Assembly (NCBI GenBank): GCA_038748775.1
Contig: JBCDIT010000016.1
Coordinates: 1-64,000, forward strand
Direction of reading: 5' to 3'
Length of the DNA: 64,000 nt
Source: DAIQNV01 sp038748775
GTDB lineage: Bacteria > Planctomycetota > Phycisphaerae > Phycisphaerales > UBA1924
Of this stretch, positions 26,458 through 35,204 are shown piece after piece. A model generated the notes under the pieces. It was not told the origin of the DNA, did not search any database, and saw only the letters and a program-made list of their open reading frames with translations. Numbering within the stretch: the first letter of the stretch is position 1; the number at the start of each line of letters is the position of its first letter. A program made the translations under genes and the position numbers.

Positions 26458-27993
26458 ATGCGCACGGATGCGATTCGCGCGGGGGTTCCCGCTGAAGTGA
26501 CGGCAGGCCCTGTTCCGATGGCCCTGAAGACGAAGACTCCATTCCTTATCGGCGTCGGCGGCGCCGGCATGTCCGCGCTGGCGAAGCTGCTGGCCGCGGA
26601 CCACGCCAAGGTGACCGGATCGGATTCGACTTCGACCGAAGTAACCGCCGAGCTTCAGGCTTCGGGGGTCCCGGTCCACGCCGACGCCGATCCGGGCGCG
26701 ATCCCGGAGTCGACGGATCTGGTGATCACGTCTGCCGCGATCCGGCCAGACCATCCGCAGTTGCTCGAGGCCGCCCGTCGAGGGTTGCCCCATCTGACCT
26801 ACGCGGAGGCGCTCGGGCGTTGCATGATGGGTCGGACCGGGGTCAGCGTGGCGGGGACGCACGGCAAGAGCACGACTACGGCGATGCTGGGCGTCGCGCT
26901 GACCGACGCCGGGCTCGATCCCTCGGTGATCGTCGGCGCGACGTGCGCGCAGTTGGCTGACGGTGCGCTCGCCGATTCGGACGCGTCGCCGGTGGCTTCG
27001 AGGCTCGGCGCTCGGACGGTGCCCGAGGGCCCGCTCGCGGAGAGGCCCGGGTTCCTGCTGGCCGAGGCGTGCGAGTACAACCGTTCGTTCCACCACCACA
27101 GGCCGACGATCGCTTCGATCGCGAACGTCGAGGCTGACCATCTCGATATCTACGGATCGCTCGACGCGGTCGTCGAAGCGTTCGCCGGGTTCGCCCGGCT
27201 TGTGCCTTCCGAGTCGGAGGGGGGGCGGTTGCTCATCGGGCACGACGGGGCGCACCGGCGCGAGATCACGGCGGGGCTCGGGTGCCGCGTTGAGACGATC
27301 GGGTTCAACCCCGCCGCCGACTGGCGGATCAGCTATGACGATGGGACGCACCGGGTGGGGGTGAGCGGCCCGGAGGGGCGGAGCGTGTCGTTCATTCTGG
27401 ACATGCCCGGCCAGCACAACGCGACGAACGCGGCGGTCGCCGCGACGCTCTCGCTCATGGTCGGCGCTGACGCCGATCGTGTTTCACGATCGCTCTCGGC
27501 GTTCTCGGGTCTCGATCGGCGCATGAATCTGCGCGGCGAGAAGCCTCACCCAGTCGGCGGGACGGTGCGGGTGTACGACGACTACGGGCACCACCCGACC
27601 GAGATCGATGCAACGCTCCGGGCGTTGCGTGCGCACGAGCGTCCTCACGAGCGGAACGCGCGCTTGATCGTCGTCTTTCAGCCTCACCAGCATTCGCGGA
27701 CACGGTTCTTGCTTGAGGAGTTCGCGACGAGCTTCGAGCATGCCGACGTGGTGATTGTTCCGCAGATCTACTTTGTCCGCGACTCGGAAGCGGAGAAGCA
27801 GCGTGTGAGCGCCGCGGATCTTGTCGATCGGCTTCGGTCACGAGGGGTTCGCGCGATGCACCTGCATCCGTTCGGCGCGATCGTCGAGGCGCTCGACGAC
27901 GTGTGCCGACCGGGCGACACACTGGTCGTGATGGGTGCGGGGCCTGTGTGGACGGTGGCGCGTGATTACCTCGCCGCGGCGCCGACGGCGTGA
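26458..27993 (+). CDS. murC: UDP-N-acetylmuramate-L-alanine ligase
   Basis: MurC adds the first L-Ala to UDP-MurNAc in peptidoglycan synthesis. The N-terminal Rossmann motif is FLIGVGGAGMSALAKLL and the ATP-binding P-loop is AGTHGKSTTTAML. Substrate segments include CEYNRSFHHHRP and NVEADHLDIYG, and the C-terminal domain has VYDDYGHHPTEI. Length is 511 aa from ATG 26458; ATG 26518 would give 491 aa and begins right before the Rossmann strand. An approximately 20-residue insert (DASPVASRLGARTVPEGPLA) lies after the P-loop domain. The murB start overlaps its stop by 4 bp. Confidence 0.96.
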   Translation: MRTDAIRAGVPAEVTAGPVPMALKTKTPFLIGVGGAGMSALAKLLAADHAKVTGSDSTSTEVTAELQASGVPVHADADPGAIPESTDLVITSAAIRPDHPQLLEAARRGLPHLTYAEALGRCMMGRTGVSVAGTHGKSTTTAMLGVALTDAGLDPSVIVGATCAQLADGALADSDASPVASRLGARTVPEGPLAERPGFLLAEACEYNRSFHHHRPTIASIANVEADHLDIYGSLDAVVEAFAGFARLVPSESEGGRLLIGHDGAHRREITAGLGCRVETIGFNPAADWRISYDDGTHRVGVSGPEGRSVSFILDMPGQHNATNAAVAATLSLMVGADADRVSRSLSAFSGLDRRMNLRGEKPHPVGGTVRVYDDYGHHPTEIDATLRALRAHERPHERNARLIVVFQPHQHSRTRFLLEEFATSFEHADVVIVPQIYFVRDSEAEKQRVSAADLVDRLRSRGVRAMHLHPFGAIVEALDDVCRPGDTLVVMGAGPVWTVARDYLAAAPTA

Positions 27994-28886
27994 CGGCTTT
28001 GGCACTCGACGTCGAGACCAACGTTCCGATTCCGACCTGGTTCAAGGTTGGTGGTCGTGCGTCGCGTCTTGTCAGGCCGTCGACGGTCGACGAGCTGAGG
28101 GCGGCTCTGGAACTCGACCGCGAGGCGTCCATCCTTGGAGACGGAGCGAACCTGATCGTCGCCGATGGCGGTGTTGGTCAATTGGTAATCGATCTTTCGG
28201 CTCTCCGCGAAACGTCGATCGATGGCACCTCGGTGCGTGCTCAAGCGGGGGCGAGGTTACCTTCGCTGGTGACGCGCACGTCGAAACGTGGGCTCGCGGG
28301 GATGCACACTCTTGCCGGGGTGCCGGCGTCGGTCGGTGGGGCGATCGTGATGAACGCCGGAGGGGCCCACGGCCAGATCGCCGACACGGTGGCCTCGGTT
28401 ACGGCGATGGACCGGAACGGTGAGGTCGTCACGTTTGGGCGCGGCGACATCTCGTTCGGCTATCGACGATCGGGCTTAAACCACCTGGTCGTCATCGGCG
28501 CGGAGTTTCGGTTGTCCGAGGGTGATGCCGGCGACCTCACCGCGTCGGTGAAGTCGATCATGCAGGCCAAGAAGGCATCGCAGCCTTTGGCCGACCGCTC
28601 GGCGGGGTGTTGCTTCAAAAACCCGACGTTAGAGCGTCTGATTGAGGGCATCGGCGACGCCGGCGCGCGCGTGAGCGCCGGGATGCTGATCGATCGAGCG
28701 GGGTGCAAGGCGCTCCGACGCGGCACGGCCGAGGTGTCGCCGATCCACGCGAACTTCATCACGCTGGATCGGACCGGGGGGCGAGCCGACGACGTGATTG
28801 GGCTGATGGGTGAGGTCGAACGCCGCGTGGAGGACGCCTTCGGGGTGGTCCTCGAACGCGAGGTTGTGGTCTGGGGTGATCGGTAG
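27990..28886 (+). CDS. murB: UDP-N-acetylenolpyruvoylglucosamine reductase
   Basis: MurB reduces UDP-GlcNAc-enolpyruvate to UDP-MurNAc using FAD and NADPH. Motifs in the 298-aa protein are TWFKVGGRASRLVRP (FAD-binding entry), ILGDGANLIVADGG, GMHTLAGVPASVGGAIVMNAGG, the ISFGYRRSGL region with the Tyr/Arg pair, and SAGCCFKNP with the catalytic Ser/Cys region. FAD-fold spacing fits the shorter type II MurB. It starts at GTG 27990, overlapping the murC stop, and ftsQ-like follows after 123 bp, the usual dcw order. Confidence 0.95.
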   Translation: MTALALDVETNVPIPTWFKVGGRASRLVRPSTVDELRAALELDREASILGDGANLIVADGGVGQLVIDLSALRETSIDGTSVRAQAGARLPSLVTRTSKRGLAGMHTLAGVPASVGGAIVMNAGGAHGQIADTVASVTAMDRNGEVVTFGRGDISFGYRRSGLNHLVVIGAEFRLSEGDAGDLTASVKSIMQAKKASQPLADRSAGCCFKNPTLERLIEGIGDAGARVSAGMLIDRAGCKALRRGTAEVSPIHANFITLDRTGGRADDVIGLMGEVERRVEDAFGVVLEREVVVWGDR

Positions 28887-29009
28887 CGGACCGCCCCATG
28901 GTTTGGCCTGGGATGGGAACCATTACGCCCCGGAGGTCCAACCGACCGATACCCGACGAGTGCGCCCGTGCGCGACGTGAGTCGACGAATCCGCCTGCAG
29001 AGATGCCCG

Positions 29010-29945
29010 ATGCCCCGAAAGCCTGCCTCGAAAGCCAGTAAGCGCAAGAAGAAAGCGGACGGTCCGTTCGACGCGATCCGTTGGGATGCGGTGCGGAGCC
29101 GTGCGAAACCCATTGCGATCGGGTTGGCGATCTTGGTCGCCGGCCTGGCGGTGACATCGGGTTTGAACGCGATCAACTCTCGCGCCGCCAGTGGCTTGGG
29201 CGCGGGACGGGCCGCCGATGAACTCCCCCTGGACATTCTCTGGCCCTCCGTTCCGGGCGGGGCCGAGGGCGAGACGTGGCTGCCCGAGGTCGAGCAGGCC
29301 GACATTTTGAGGGTGGCGCGGGCCGCGGTTCGCGAGCCGGACCCGCTCTCGGTGCGCCCTCTGGCCCAGGTGACGCAGGCCCTCGAAGAAACCGGTTGGT
29401 TCAACGGGGCTCCGTCGGCGAGGCGGAGCGAGAACGGCGCGATCGTGGTCAGCGGAAACTGGCGCGTGCCCGCCGCGGTGGTTCGGCACGCCGGCTGGGA
29501 CCACCTCGTGAGCTGGGATGCGATGCCGATGCCCAGGCGGTACGGGCCCGGCACCTCGAATCAGCGTCAGATCCTCAACGCCTCGTTCGCGCCGGGCCCT
29601 TATGACGATCCGGTCGATCGGTATCGTTCGCCCTGGCCTGGGGAAGACGTTGCCGGCGGGCTCGCGCTGTTGCGTTTGCTCGCGGAACGTGGTCTGGTGA
29701 CCGAGGTCGAGGCGATCGACGTGAAGGACCACGCCGAGGGTCGGCTCGAACTCGTCACGGTGCACAACACTCGGATCGAGTGGGGCTCGGCCCCGGGCCA
29801 ATGGCGACCCGGGCAGGCCACCGACGAAGAACGCGTCGAGAGGCTCCAGCGCCTGGTGACCGAGTTCGGCCGCATCGACGGTGGGGCCGATTTGGTCCGG
29901 ATCGCCGGTGCGCACGTCGAGCGGCACGGCACCGGGCGGCGTTAA
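29010..29945 (+). CDS. ftsQ: FtsQ/DivIB-like cell-division protein (divergent)
   Basis: This 311-aa protein has a basic N-terminus (PRKPASKASKRKKKADGP), one membrane helix (AKPIAIGLAILVAGLAVTSG) and an extracytoplasmic region. A POTRA/FtsQ-like pattern is visible: TQALEETGWFNGAPSARRSE, then GAIVVSGNWRVPAAVV, equivalent to the family's W-V-x-x-A-x-V-R-R and E-R-x-P-A-A core. The position after murC-murB is the conserved ftsQ location. FtsQ bridges early and late division proteins. The sequence is poorly conserved and long inserts surround the core. GTG 28968 could add 14 residues. Confidence 0.75.
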   Translation: MPRKPASKASKRKKKADGPFDAIRWDAVRSRAKPIAIGLAILVAGLAVTSGLNAINSRAASGLGAGRAADELPLDILWPSVPGGAEGETWLPEVEQADILRVARAAVREPDPLSVRPLAQVTQALEETGWFNGAPSARRSENGAIVVSGNWRVPAAVVRHAGWDHLVSWDAMPMPRRYGPGTSNQRQILNASFAPGPYDDPVDRYRSPWPGEDVAGGLALLRLLAERGLVTEVEAIDVKDHAEGRLELVTVHNTRIEWGSAPGQWRPGQATDEERVERLQRLVTEFGRIDGGADLVRIAGAHVERHGTGRR

Positions 29946-29960
29946 TCCGTCGACCGTCCG

Positions 29961-29982
29961 CCCGGCACCTATTCGGGCCGGG
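29961..29982 (+). terminator. Hairpin after ftsQ-like gene
   Basis: CCCGGC (29961-29966) and GCCGGG (29977-29982) form a 6-bp GC stem with a 10-nt loop, 16 nt after the ftsQ-like stop; GGGTTTCC follows. It is a plausible end of the murC-murB-ftsQ transcript, which would mean ftsA/ftsZ do not follow here. The T-tract is weak. Confidence 0.4.
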
Positions 29983-30131
29983 GGTTTCCGGTGACATCGG
30001 AATCTGAGTACTCATCGCGGTTTGGCGTGCAACAGACGGCCGGCGGACGGACTTCTGTTCTCGAGAACCGAGCCGCTGCGTAGACGCCACCGTTGGCGGC
30101 ATGCGCGGTTGTTCCACCGAGAATTGGAGTG

Positions 30132-30875
30132 ATGAAGATGAATTCTGCTGTTGCTATCGCTGCGCTCGCCTTGAGCGGCGCCGCTCATGCCCAGTCTTTC
30201 ACGACCGTCTTCGGCCCGAACGGCGGCGTCGGGGACGCAGTGCCCGACAGCGCGGTCCTGAACGGTCTGGAGTCTTTCACGACGTTCGGCGGTGCGAACA
30301 ACAACATCGGCCCGCAAGCCGGCTCGCCGAACACCGGTGAGGTGCTCTTCTTCCAGATCGGTCCGTTCTACGTCGGTGGCGCCGGCCCGGCGACGAGCAA
30401 CCCGCTGAGCGCACAGGGCCTCTCGAACCTCGGGGCCCCGGTCTCGAACAACAACGCGTACGGCGTCCTCGGTACCGGTCGTTCGGACATCATCTTCGAC
30501 CAGGGTGCTGTTGAGAGCGTGACGCTCCAGGTTCGCGGCACGGCCGATGGTCTGACGACCGGCTCGAGCCCGAACAACAGCTTCGGCGGTGTCCAGGACC
30601 TCGCCGACGCCTCGGGTACGGTCCTGATCTGGACCGAACTCGGTCTCCAGGCGACTGTGAACAACGTCTCGTTGGATGACTTCCAGACCCTCGAGTTCGA
30701 CATCTCGGCTCTCGCCGGCGACTCGATCACCCGGATCAGCCTGATCAACGATGGCCCGTTCAACTCGGGGATCGTCCTCGGCGAACTGACGGTCGGCGTT
30801 GTTCCGTCGCCGGGCGCGGCCGCGGTGATCGGTCTCGGTGCGTTCGTTGCTGGGCGTCGTCGTCGGGGTCACTGA
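30132..30875 (+). CDS. PEP-CTERM exported protein
   Basis: This 247-aa protein has a signal peptide (SAVAIAALALSGAAHAQ), a Gly/Asn/Ser/Thr-rich beta domain, and a C-terminal sorting tail. The tail shows the PEP-CTERM plan V-P-S-P-G, a hydrophobic stretch (AAAVIGLGAFVAG) and RRRR. Such tails direct proteins to an exosortase-type processing system and the cell surface or extracellular matrix. The function of the body is unknown. ATG 30132 has GGAG at 7 nt. It is one of seven such proteins in this window. Confidence 0.85.
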   Translation: MKMNSAVAIAALALSGAAHAQSFTTVFGPNGGVGDAVPDSAVLNGLESFTTFGGANNNIGPQAGSPNTGEVLFFQIGPFYVGGAGPATSNPLSAQGLSNLGAPVSNNNAYGVLGTGRSDIIFDQGAVESVTLQVRGTADGLTTGSSPNNSFGGVQDLADASGTVLIWTELGLQATVNNVSLDDFQTLEFDISALAGDSITRISLINDGPFNSGIVLGELTVGVVPSPGAAAVIGLGAFVAGRRRRGH

Positions 30876-30889
30876 ACCACGAAACAGCG

Positions 30890-30918
30890 CGCGGCGACGT
30901 CCCACAGACGTCGTCGCG
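30890..30918. terminator. 12-bp stem hairpin between convergent genes
   Basis: CGCGGCGACGTC and GACGTCGTCGCG form a 12-bp stem with one G-T wobble and a 5-nt loop (CCACA). It sits between the PEP-CTERM gene and the convergent cupin gene. It has no T-tract; its position suggests it can serve both directions. Confidence 0.5.
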
Positions 30919-30951
30919 ATTCGAGAACTCGCGACGGCAGGGCTGGCGGGG

Positions 30952-31476
30952 TCAGGCCAGGAGCCGGTCGAACCACTCAAACGCGGATCGGGCGTGTTGG
31001 AATTCGGGATAGATGCGGTCCGGCTGCACAAGCTCGAAGTCGTCCCATTCGAATCCCGGGGAGACGGTGCAGCCCATGAGCGCGAACGCATCGGCATTGC
31101 CTTCGAGGTCGGCGGTCATGATCGCGCCTTGCCACCAGCCGGCTGGCACGACGACTTGCGGGCGTTGGCCGATCGTGATGTCCTGTCCGATGACGACGAC
31201 CTCGGCACGGCCTTCCGGGTCGACGCGGAGCTGTGTGACGGGGTCGCCCATGTAGTGGTGAAAGACCTCGTCTGACTTCACGCGATGCAGGGCGCTCACC
31301 GCTCCGCTTCGGAGCAGGTAGTAGATCTGCGTGCTGCATGATCGCTCCGCTCCTTGCGTGGGCAGCGCAGCGCCCGGGATCGACGTGGAAGACTTGTAGG
31401 TTTCTCGATACCAGCCGCCTTCGCCTGGGAGGGGTTCAAGGCTTAGCAGCTCGATGATCTGGTCTGCGATCAGCAT
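30952..31476 (-). CDS. DUF985 cupin-superfamily protein
   Basis: This 174-aa protein begins LIADQIIELLSLEPLPGEGGWYRET, typical of DUF985. It continues with cupin-fold strands: IYYLLRSGAVSALHRVKSDEVFHHYMGDP (His-rich first cupin motif) and PAGWWQGA...LMGCTVSPGFEWDDFEL (second). Homologues bind small ligands; no enzyme activity is established for most. The His/Glu set (HRVKSDEVFHHY) could hold a metal. It is the first of a leftward series of small genes. Confidence 0.88.
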   Translation of the reverse strand: MLIADQIIELLSLEPLPGEGGWYRETYKSSTSIPGAALPTQGAERSCSTQIYYLLRSGAVSALHRVKSDEVFHHYMGDPVTQLRVDPEGRAEVVVIGQDITIGQRPQVVVPAGWWQGAIMTADLEGNADAFALMGCTVSPGFEWDDFELVQPDRIYPEFQHARSAFEWFDRLLA

Positions 31477-31508
31477 CGGTCAGGGTACGCGACGCACTTT
31501 CTGCTGAC

Positions 31509-31799
31509 TCAAGCGTCGTCGCTGTTGCCTTCGTGACTCTCGTCGTCATCAACGTGCAAATCCTCATCGTCTGAAGTGGCCTGCGATGTACCGACGCTCA
31601 TGACGCCGACACCGATGGAGAGCCCGATGGCGGTGCCGATCGCGATGCCCATGCTGAGCCAGAAACCGATGTTGTCGGTCAGCACGCCGACGGTGGTACC
31701 GAAGGCGACGCCCAAGCCGGCTCCAAGCGAGAGGCCAAGGTCGATGCCCGTGGATTTCGCTTGTTTGCGATCTGTCTTGTTGTGATCGGTCATTGCCAT
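31509..31799 (-). CDS. Small membrane-associated protein with glycine-zipper helices
   Basis: This protein of about 96 aa has a polar Lys-rich N-terminus and two hydrophobic segments rich in G-x3-G spacing (IDLGLSLGAGLGVAFGTTVG and FWLSMGIAIGTAIGLSIGVG), then an Asp/Glu/Ser tail (DDEDLHVDDDESHEGNSDDA). Glycine-zipper repeats of this kind pack helices in membranes. I assign no function. The start is uncertain: ATG 31799, ATG 31793 and TTG 31823 are in frame with no strong ribosome binding site. Confidence 0.55.
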   Translation of the reverse strand: MAMTDHNKTDRKQAKSTGIDLGLSLGAGLGVAFGTTVGVLTDNIGFWLSMGIAIGTAIGLSIGVGVMSVGTSQATSDDEDLHVDDDESHEGNSDDA

Positions 31800-31892
31800 T
31801 GCCGCTTCTTTGGAGAACGGCAAAGTGCGGTTTCTGCAATCCGCGGTCGGTGTTCGTTCATCCGCCGCGATCTATACGGCGGCTGTCGCTGT

Positions 31893-32414
31893 TCATGACC
31901 ACGTCCAGAGGTGGATCTCGCCTCGGTCACCTTGGTCTTCGACCGTCCAGAACGGGCTCGTCGGCAACCCTTCGACCCGGAATGAGACGTCCGTGATGGC
32001 GTACTCGGTCACGAGCCCCGGGTAGGAGCGCGACTCTTGGACATCGATGGACGGTCGCCCGACCGAGAGGCACGTCGTCCTGGAGGCATCGATCGCGAGT
32101 TCTTCGCAGAGTCCCCTGGTTCCTGTTTGCTGGGCAGACTCGCCCGGGAGCGCCTTCTCCGCCGGTTCTCGCCCACGGGCGTAGAAGGCACCTTGTTCGA
32201 TCACGCCGTGCTCGAGGAGCGTGCGGCCCCGGTCGTCGCGAACGATCATGCGGGAGATCGTGATTCGTCTAAGGCGGGCGTGGTCGTCGAGGACGGTTTC
32301 TCCGGCGTTGACTTCGCGTGCGAGGCCTTCGAGGGCTCGGCGTGCGTCACGCCATCGCGAGAGATCGAGCCCCCACGATTGGAGTTGAGCCTTGATGGAT
32401 TCGCGTGTGGCCAT
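31893..32414 (-). CDS. Nudix-like protein with degenerate Nudix box
   Basis: In this 173-aa protein the segment ALPGESAQQTGTRGLCEELAI (about residues 88-108) aligns with a Nudix box E-x7-R-E-U-x-E-E-x-G-U. The first REU Glu is Gly, and the final Gly is Ala. The two catalytic Glu residues of EE remain. The flanking beta-strands (RITISRMIVRDDRGRTLLEHG; EYAITDVSFRVEGLP) fit a Nudix fold. It could be a weak hydrolase or a binding protein. It sits 15 bp from the DinB gene stop in the same direction. Confidence 0.55.
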   Translation of the reverse strand: MATRESIKAQLQSWGLDLSRWRDARRALEGLAREVNAGETVLDDHARLRRITISRMIVRDDRGRTLLEHGVIEQGAFYARGREPAEKALPGESAQQTGTRGLCEELAIDASRTTCLSVGRPSIDVQESRSYPGLVTEYAITDVSFRVEGLPTSPFWTVEDQGDRGEIHLWTWS

Positions 32415-32429
32415 CGGAATACTGAGCGA

Positions 32430-32942
32430 TCAGGCCCCCGGCGTCATGTACATCAGCGCGTTGAAGTCGATCTCGCCCACCGGCGACCCGAAGTGTCTGA
32501 GCATGTTCATCGCCTGGGCGCGGTGGTGCACCTCATGGAAGACGAGTTGGCTGGCGACGTCGGCACGGCTCGCGAGGTATCTCGGGAGTTCATCGGATCC
32601 GGTCGTCACGTCAAGCGGAGTGTCCCAATCGGTCACGCCTCTGAGTTGTGCGAGTGATTGTTCCGCCTGTTCGCGCCAATGCTGCTCGAGTGAGCCGAAC
32701 GGGAAGGGGGTGTTTGGCTCGGGGTCTTGCTCGGGAAGGAGATCTCGAAGGGGGCCGGGTCGCCCGATGATCCGTTGCACGTAGCACCACTCAGCAGCCC
32801 TGACGTGGTGCAGCGTGAGGGCGAGCGACCCGAGGCCGATCGGGAAGACCTGTGCGTACTGCTCCGGCGTGAGCGTTCGGGTCCGGTCGAACACCTCTGC
32901 TCGCGATTTGGTCAGATACTCGTACAGGCGTGGCGGGTGCAC
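32430..32942 (-). CDS. DinB-family metal-binding protein
   Basis: A DinB/YfiT-like four-helix protein of about 170 aa. The metal-binding His pattern is visible in LALTLHHVRAAEWCYV and in QLVFHEVHHRAQAMNMLRHFG near the C-terminus, with YLTKSRAEVFDRTRTLTPEQY at the start of helix 1. Family members are often thiol-dependent transferases. GTG 32942 is preferred because AGAGGA lies about 7 nt upstream and the length then fits DinB. The ATG at 33101 would add 53 unconserved residues. Confidence 0.72.
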   Translation of the reverse strand: MHPPRLYEYLTKSRAEVFDRTRTLTPEQYAQVFPIGLGSLALTLHHVRAAEWCYVQRIIGRPGPLRDLLPEQDPEPNTPFPFGSLEQHWREQAEQSLAQLRGVTDWDTPLDVTTGSDELPRYLASRADVASQLVFHEVHHRAQAMNMLRHFGSPVGEIDFNALMYMTPGA

Positions 32943-33443
32943 TCGGGTTTCCTCTTGAGACCAGTCTACCCGTCGGTACCACGAATCGGTGTTCCGACCG
33001 GTTGCTGAGAGATCGCCCTTGCGTGTGACCCGAATGGGTGGTGCAAAGTCGACGTGGTACGTCACGCGGGTCGACCGTCGGCGTGAGGTGATCTCGAACA
33101 CACCTCAGGATCGGGTCTTAGCGGGTCGGTCAACGTCACTTATGAGATCATTGGTGCGGTTGAACCGTTCACGCTTACGTCGTCCTGTGGGTTGGTCCTT
33201 GGAAATGGGCTGTTGTCCGCTGCGTCGATATCCGATGCGCGTAAGTGCATTGCAGAGTGTTCTTTGTGGTCTTTTTGGCATGGGCTTTGAGAAATAACTT
33301 GCGTCTCTCGTCTCAATCGTGAATCTACGTAAACCACGGGTCTCGTTCGTGGCAGAGCAGTAGCTGAGTGTTGCTTCGTTGTTCATCGGTCCGGCGTTGT
33401 GTCGGCCGATTCTGTTGTATCGCAATCAGAACTGGAGATGGAA
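32943..33443. other. Intergenic stretch without a recognised gene
   Basis: About 500 bp between the DinB start and the next rightward gene. It contains the optional DinB N-terminal extension (32943-33101) and a more AT-rich 200 bp just before the exported cysteine-rich gene, presumably its promoter. I see no tRNA, hairpin or clear promoter hexamers that I would defend. Confidence 0.5.
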
Positions 33444-34232
33444 ATGAAACGCAACGGTAAATCCGTTCGGCGTGGCTTCGCGCTGACCGCTTCAATCTTT
33501 GGCGGAGCCTTGGCCGTTGGTGCCGGCGTGGCGCTCCTGTACTCGGGGTCTCCTGCCGGGACGGCCGCGTCGCTCGCATCGGCTGCAGCGTCCACGGCCC
33601 AGGTCTCACCGAGCTCGCTCGCGAACGTCTGCGTTCGCGGCTTCAGCAAGGACTTTTGCAACGGGAGTCTCATCCCTGGGACGATCACGAGCGGGAGTTG
33701 TACCGCCGGCGGGAGTGCGTGCAAGACGTGGGTGGTGAGCAACGCGCGGCTCGACACGACGGTCGACTCGAACTTCCAGTTGTGTGCATCGAACGGGCGT
33801 TGCGACGAGGCCCCCGGGAAGAACGGGGACCTTCGGGCCGAGATTACCTACACGCTTCGCGCGCAGGACCCTTGTCCGTATCGGGGCTACTACGAGGGCA
33901 AATGGGAGCTCATCGCGGTCGACGGCACGGTGTACCAAGGGACGGTGACCGGGACGATCGGTGCCGGATCGCATCGGGAAACCGCTTGCGGCGCCGGCGC
34001 GGACAACTGCGAGCGGTGCGTCGACACCGAGTTCACCGGTGTTTGGCGTTTGGGGACGGAAGCGACCTTCAAGGGGGAGCGCATCGGCGGACCGCTGGGT
34101 ATCCGTGACGAGATCGTCTTCTCGATGGCCGGTGATTTCATTTCACCGGCAACCGCCAGCGGCGGATTGAACGTGAACTCCGGTTGGGTCTTTGTTGGCA
34201 ACGGCGACGGCGTGTACGTGTCGTGCCCGTGA
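33444..34232 (+). CDS. Exported cysteine-rich protein of unknown function
   Basis: This 262-aa protein has a basic N-terminus and a hydrophobic signal/anchor (FALTASIFGGALAVGAGVAL). A mature region with eleven Cys follows, several closely spaced (CNGSL...GSC...SACKTW, LCASNGRCDEA, ACGAGADNCERCVD), suggesting disulfide bonds outside the cytoplasm. Beta-strand-rich segments such as GKWELIAVDGTVYQGTVTGTI look like a small beta-barrel or sandwich. The start at 33444 has GGAG 7 nt upstream; the open frame extends to 33399. No family recognised and no operon partner. Confidence 0.65.
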   Translation: MKRNGKSVRRGFALTASIFGGALAVGAGVALLYSGSPAGTAASLASAAASTAQVSPSSLANVCVRGFSKDFCNGSLIPGTITSGSCTAGGSACKTWVVSNARLDTTVDSNFQLCASNGRCDEAPGKNGDLRAEITYTLRAQDPCPYRGYYEGKWELIAVDGTVYQGTVTGTIGAGSHRETACGAGADNCERCVDTEFTGVWRLGTEATFKGERIGGPLGIRDEIVFSMAGDFISPATASGGLNVNSGWVFVGNGDGVYVSCP

Positions 34233-34270
34233 TCTCGACTCCGGGCGTCCTTTCATCGGGGTGCCCGGGC

Positions 34271-35179
34271 TTACCGCATCCCTGGCGCATCGATAAGCGT
34301 CCACTGCGACGTTTGGAACTCGTGTACGCCGGGCCCGCTTATCGCCAACTCTATGGCTATCGATGAGAGTACTTTGAGCGCTTGGTCGTATGACCAGCGT
34401 ACGCTCGAGACTAAGATCGAGCGAGACAGTTGATCTTCGAAGTCGTCCTCGATCGGGGCGTCGAGTGCTCGTCCTAATGTTGTGATAGGTTCGACAAGCG
34501 CTTCGCCGTTGACACGCGACACGCCGATGAACTCGACGATGCCTTCGGTCTCCGGATCGTCATTCAACTCTACCGTGACCGTTGCGGGAAGTGTTGCTTG
34601 TGAGATCAGTGTCGGCAAGAGGTATTCATCGAGGATCGGCTCGCCAGGTACGAGCGTCCAGCCGTAGCCGAAGAGGAACGGCGACATCTGGCCGACAAAC
34701 CCCTCAAGCATCGCGTCATAGGTCGCGAACGTGTCGGTCACGTACTCGACGGCTATATCGGCGCTTTCTTGTGATGTCAGGCCGGCTTCCACCTTCGCTC
34801 TCAGCATGGCGGTGCCGAGTGCTATGCCGGCATCTCGGTGAACCGTCCAGTCTCGCATCCCGACAATCGCGTGGTTCTCATCGAGAACAAATTCTACGGG
34901 GATCTCGAGCACGTCCTCGTCGACATTGAAGAGCGAAACCATTTGTTCTTTGGTAACTTCTCCCGAGAATTTGATCGTCATCGACAGAACGTCGGGTTCT
35001 CCCGGGTCGCTGATCAGGCGGATCACGTAGTCGACTTGTGTGCGATGCATCTGCCCGTCTTCGGTGACTGTCTTTTCGACTCGATACGTGTAGTTCGACC
35101 CGCTCTTGAGACCGAAGGCGGCATGAAACGGCTCAGGGCTGGTCGCGGTTGCGATCAGCGTGAGGGTGGCGAGCAACAT
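34271..35179 (-). CDS. Exported protein of unknown function
   Basis: This 302-aa protein has a short signal peptide (MLLATLTLIATATS) and begins SPEPFHAAFGLKSGSNYTYRVEKTVTEDG. The body looks like a periplasmic beta-rich lipid- or ligand-binding fold, with strands such as VDYVIRLISDPGEPDVLSMTIKFSG and PATVTVELNDDPETEGIVEF. No catalytic motif is visible. The start at 35179 has GGAG 7 nt upstream; an in-frame extension to 35263 overlaps the VOC gene. Possibly co-transcribed with the VOC, GNAT, SUI1 and SnoaL genes upstream, which run in the same direction. Confidence 0.7.
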   Translation of the reverse strand: MLLATLTLIATATSPEPFHAAFGLKSGSNYTYRVEKTVTEDGQMHRTQVDYVIRLISDPGEPDVLSMTIKFSGEVTKEQMVSLFNVDEDVLEIPVEFVLDENHAIVGMRDWTVHRDAGIALGTAMLRAKVEAGLTSQESADIAVEYVTDTFATYDAMLEGFVGQMSPFLFGYGWTLVPGEPILDEYLLPTLISQATLPATVTVELNDDPETEGIVEFIGVSRVNGEALVEPITTLGRALDAPIEDDFEDQLSRSILVSSVRWSYDQALKVLSSIAIELAISGPGVHEFQTSQWTLIDAPGMR

Positions 35180-35204
35180 GGAATCTCCACTGAGTTTGGC
35201 TGGG

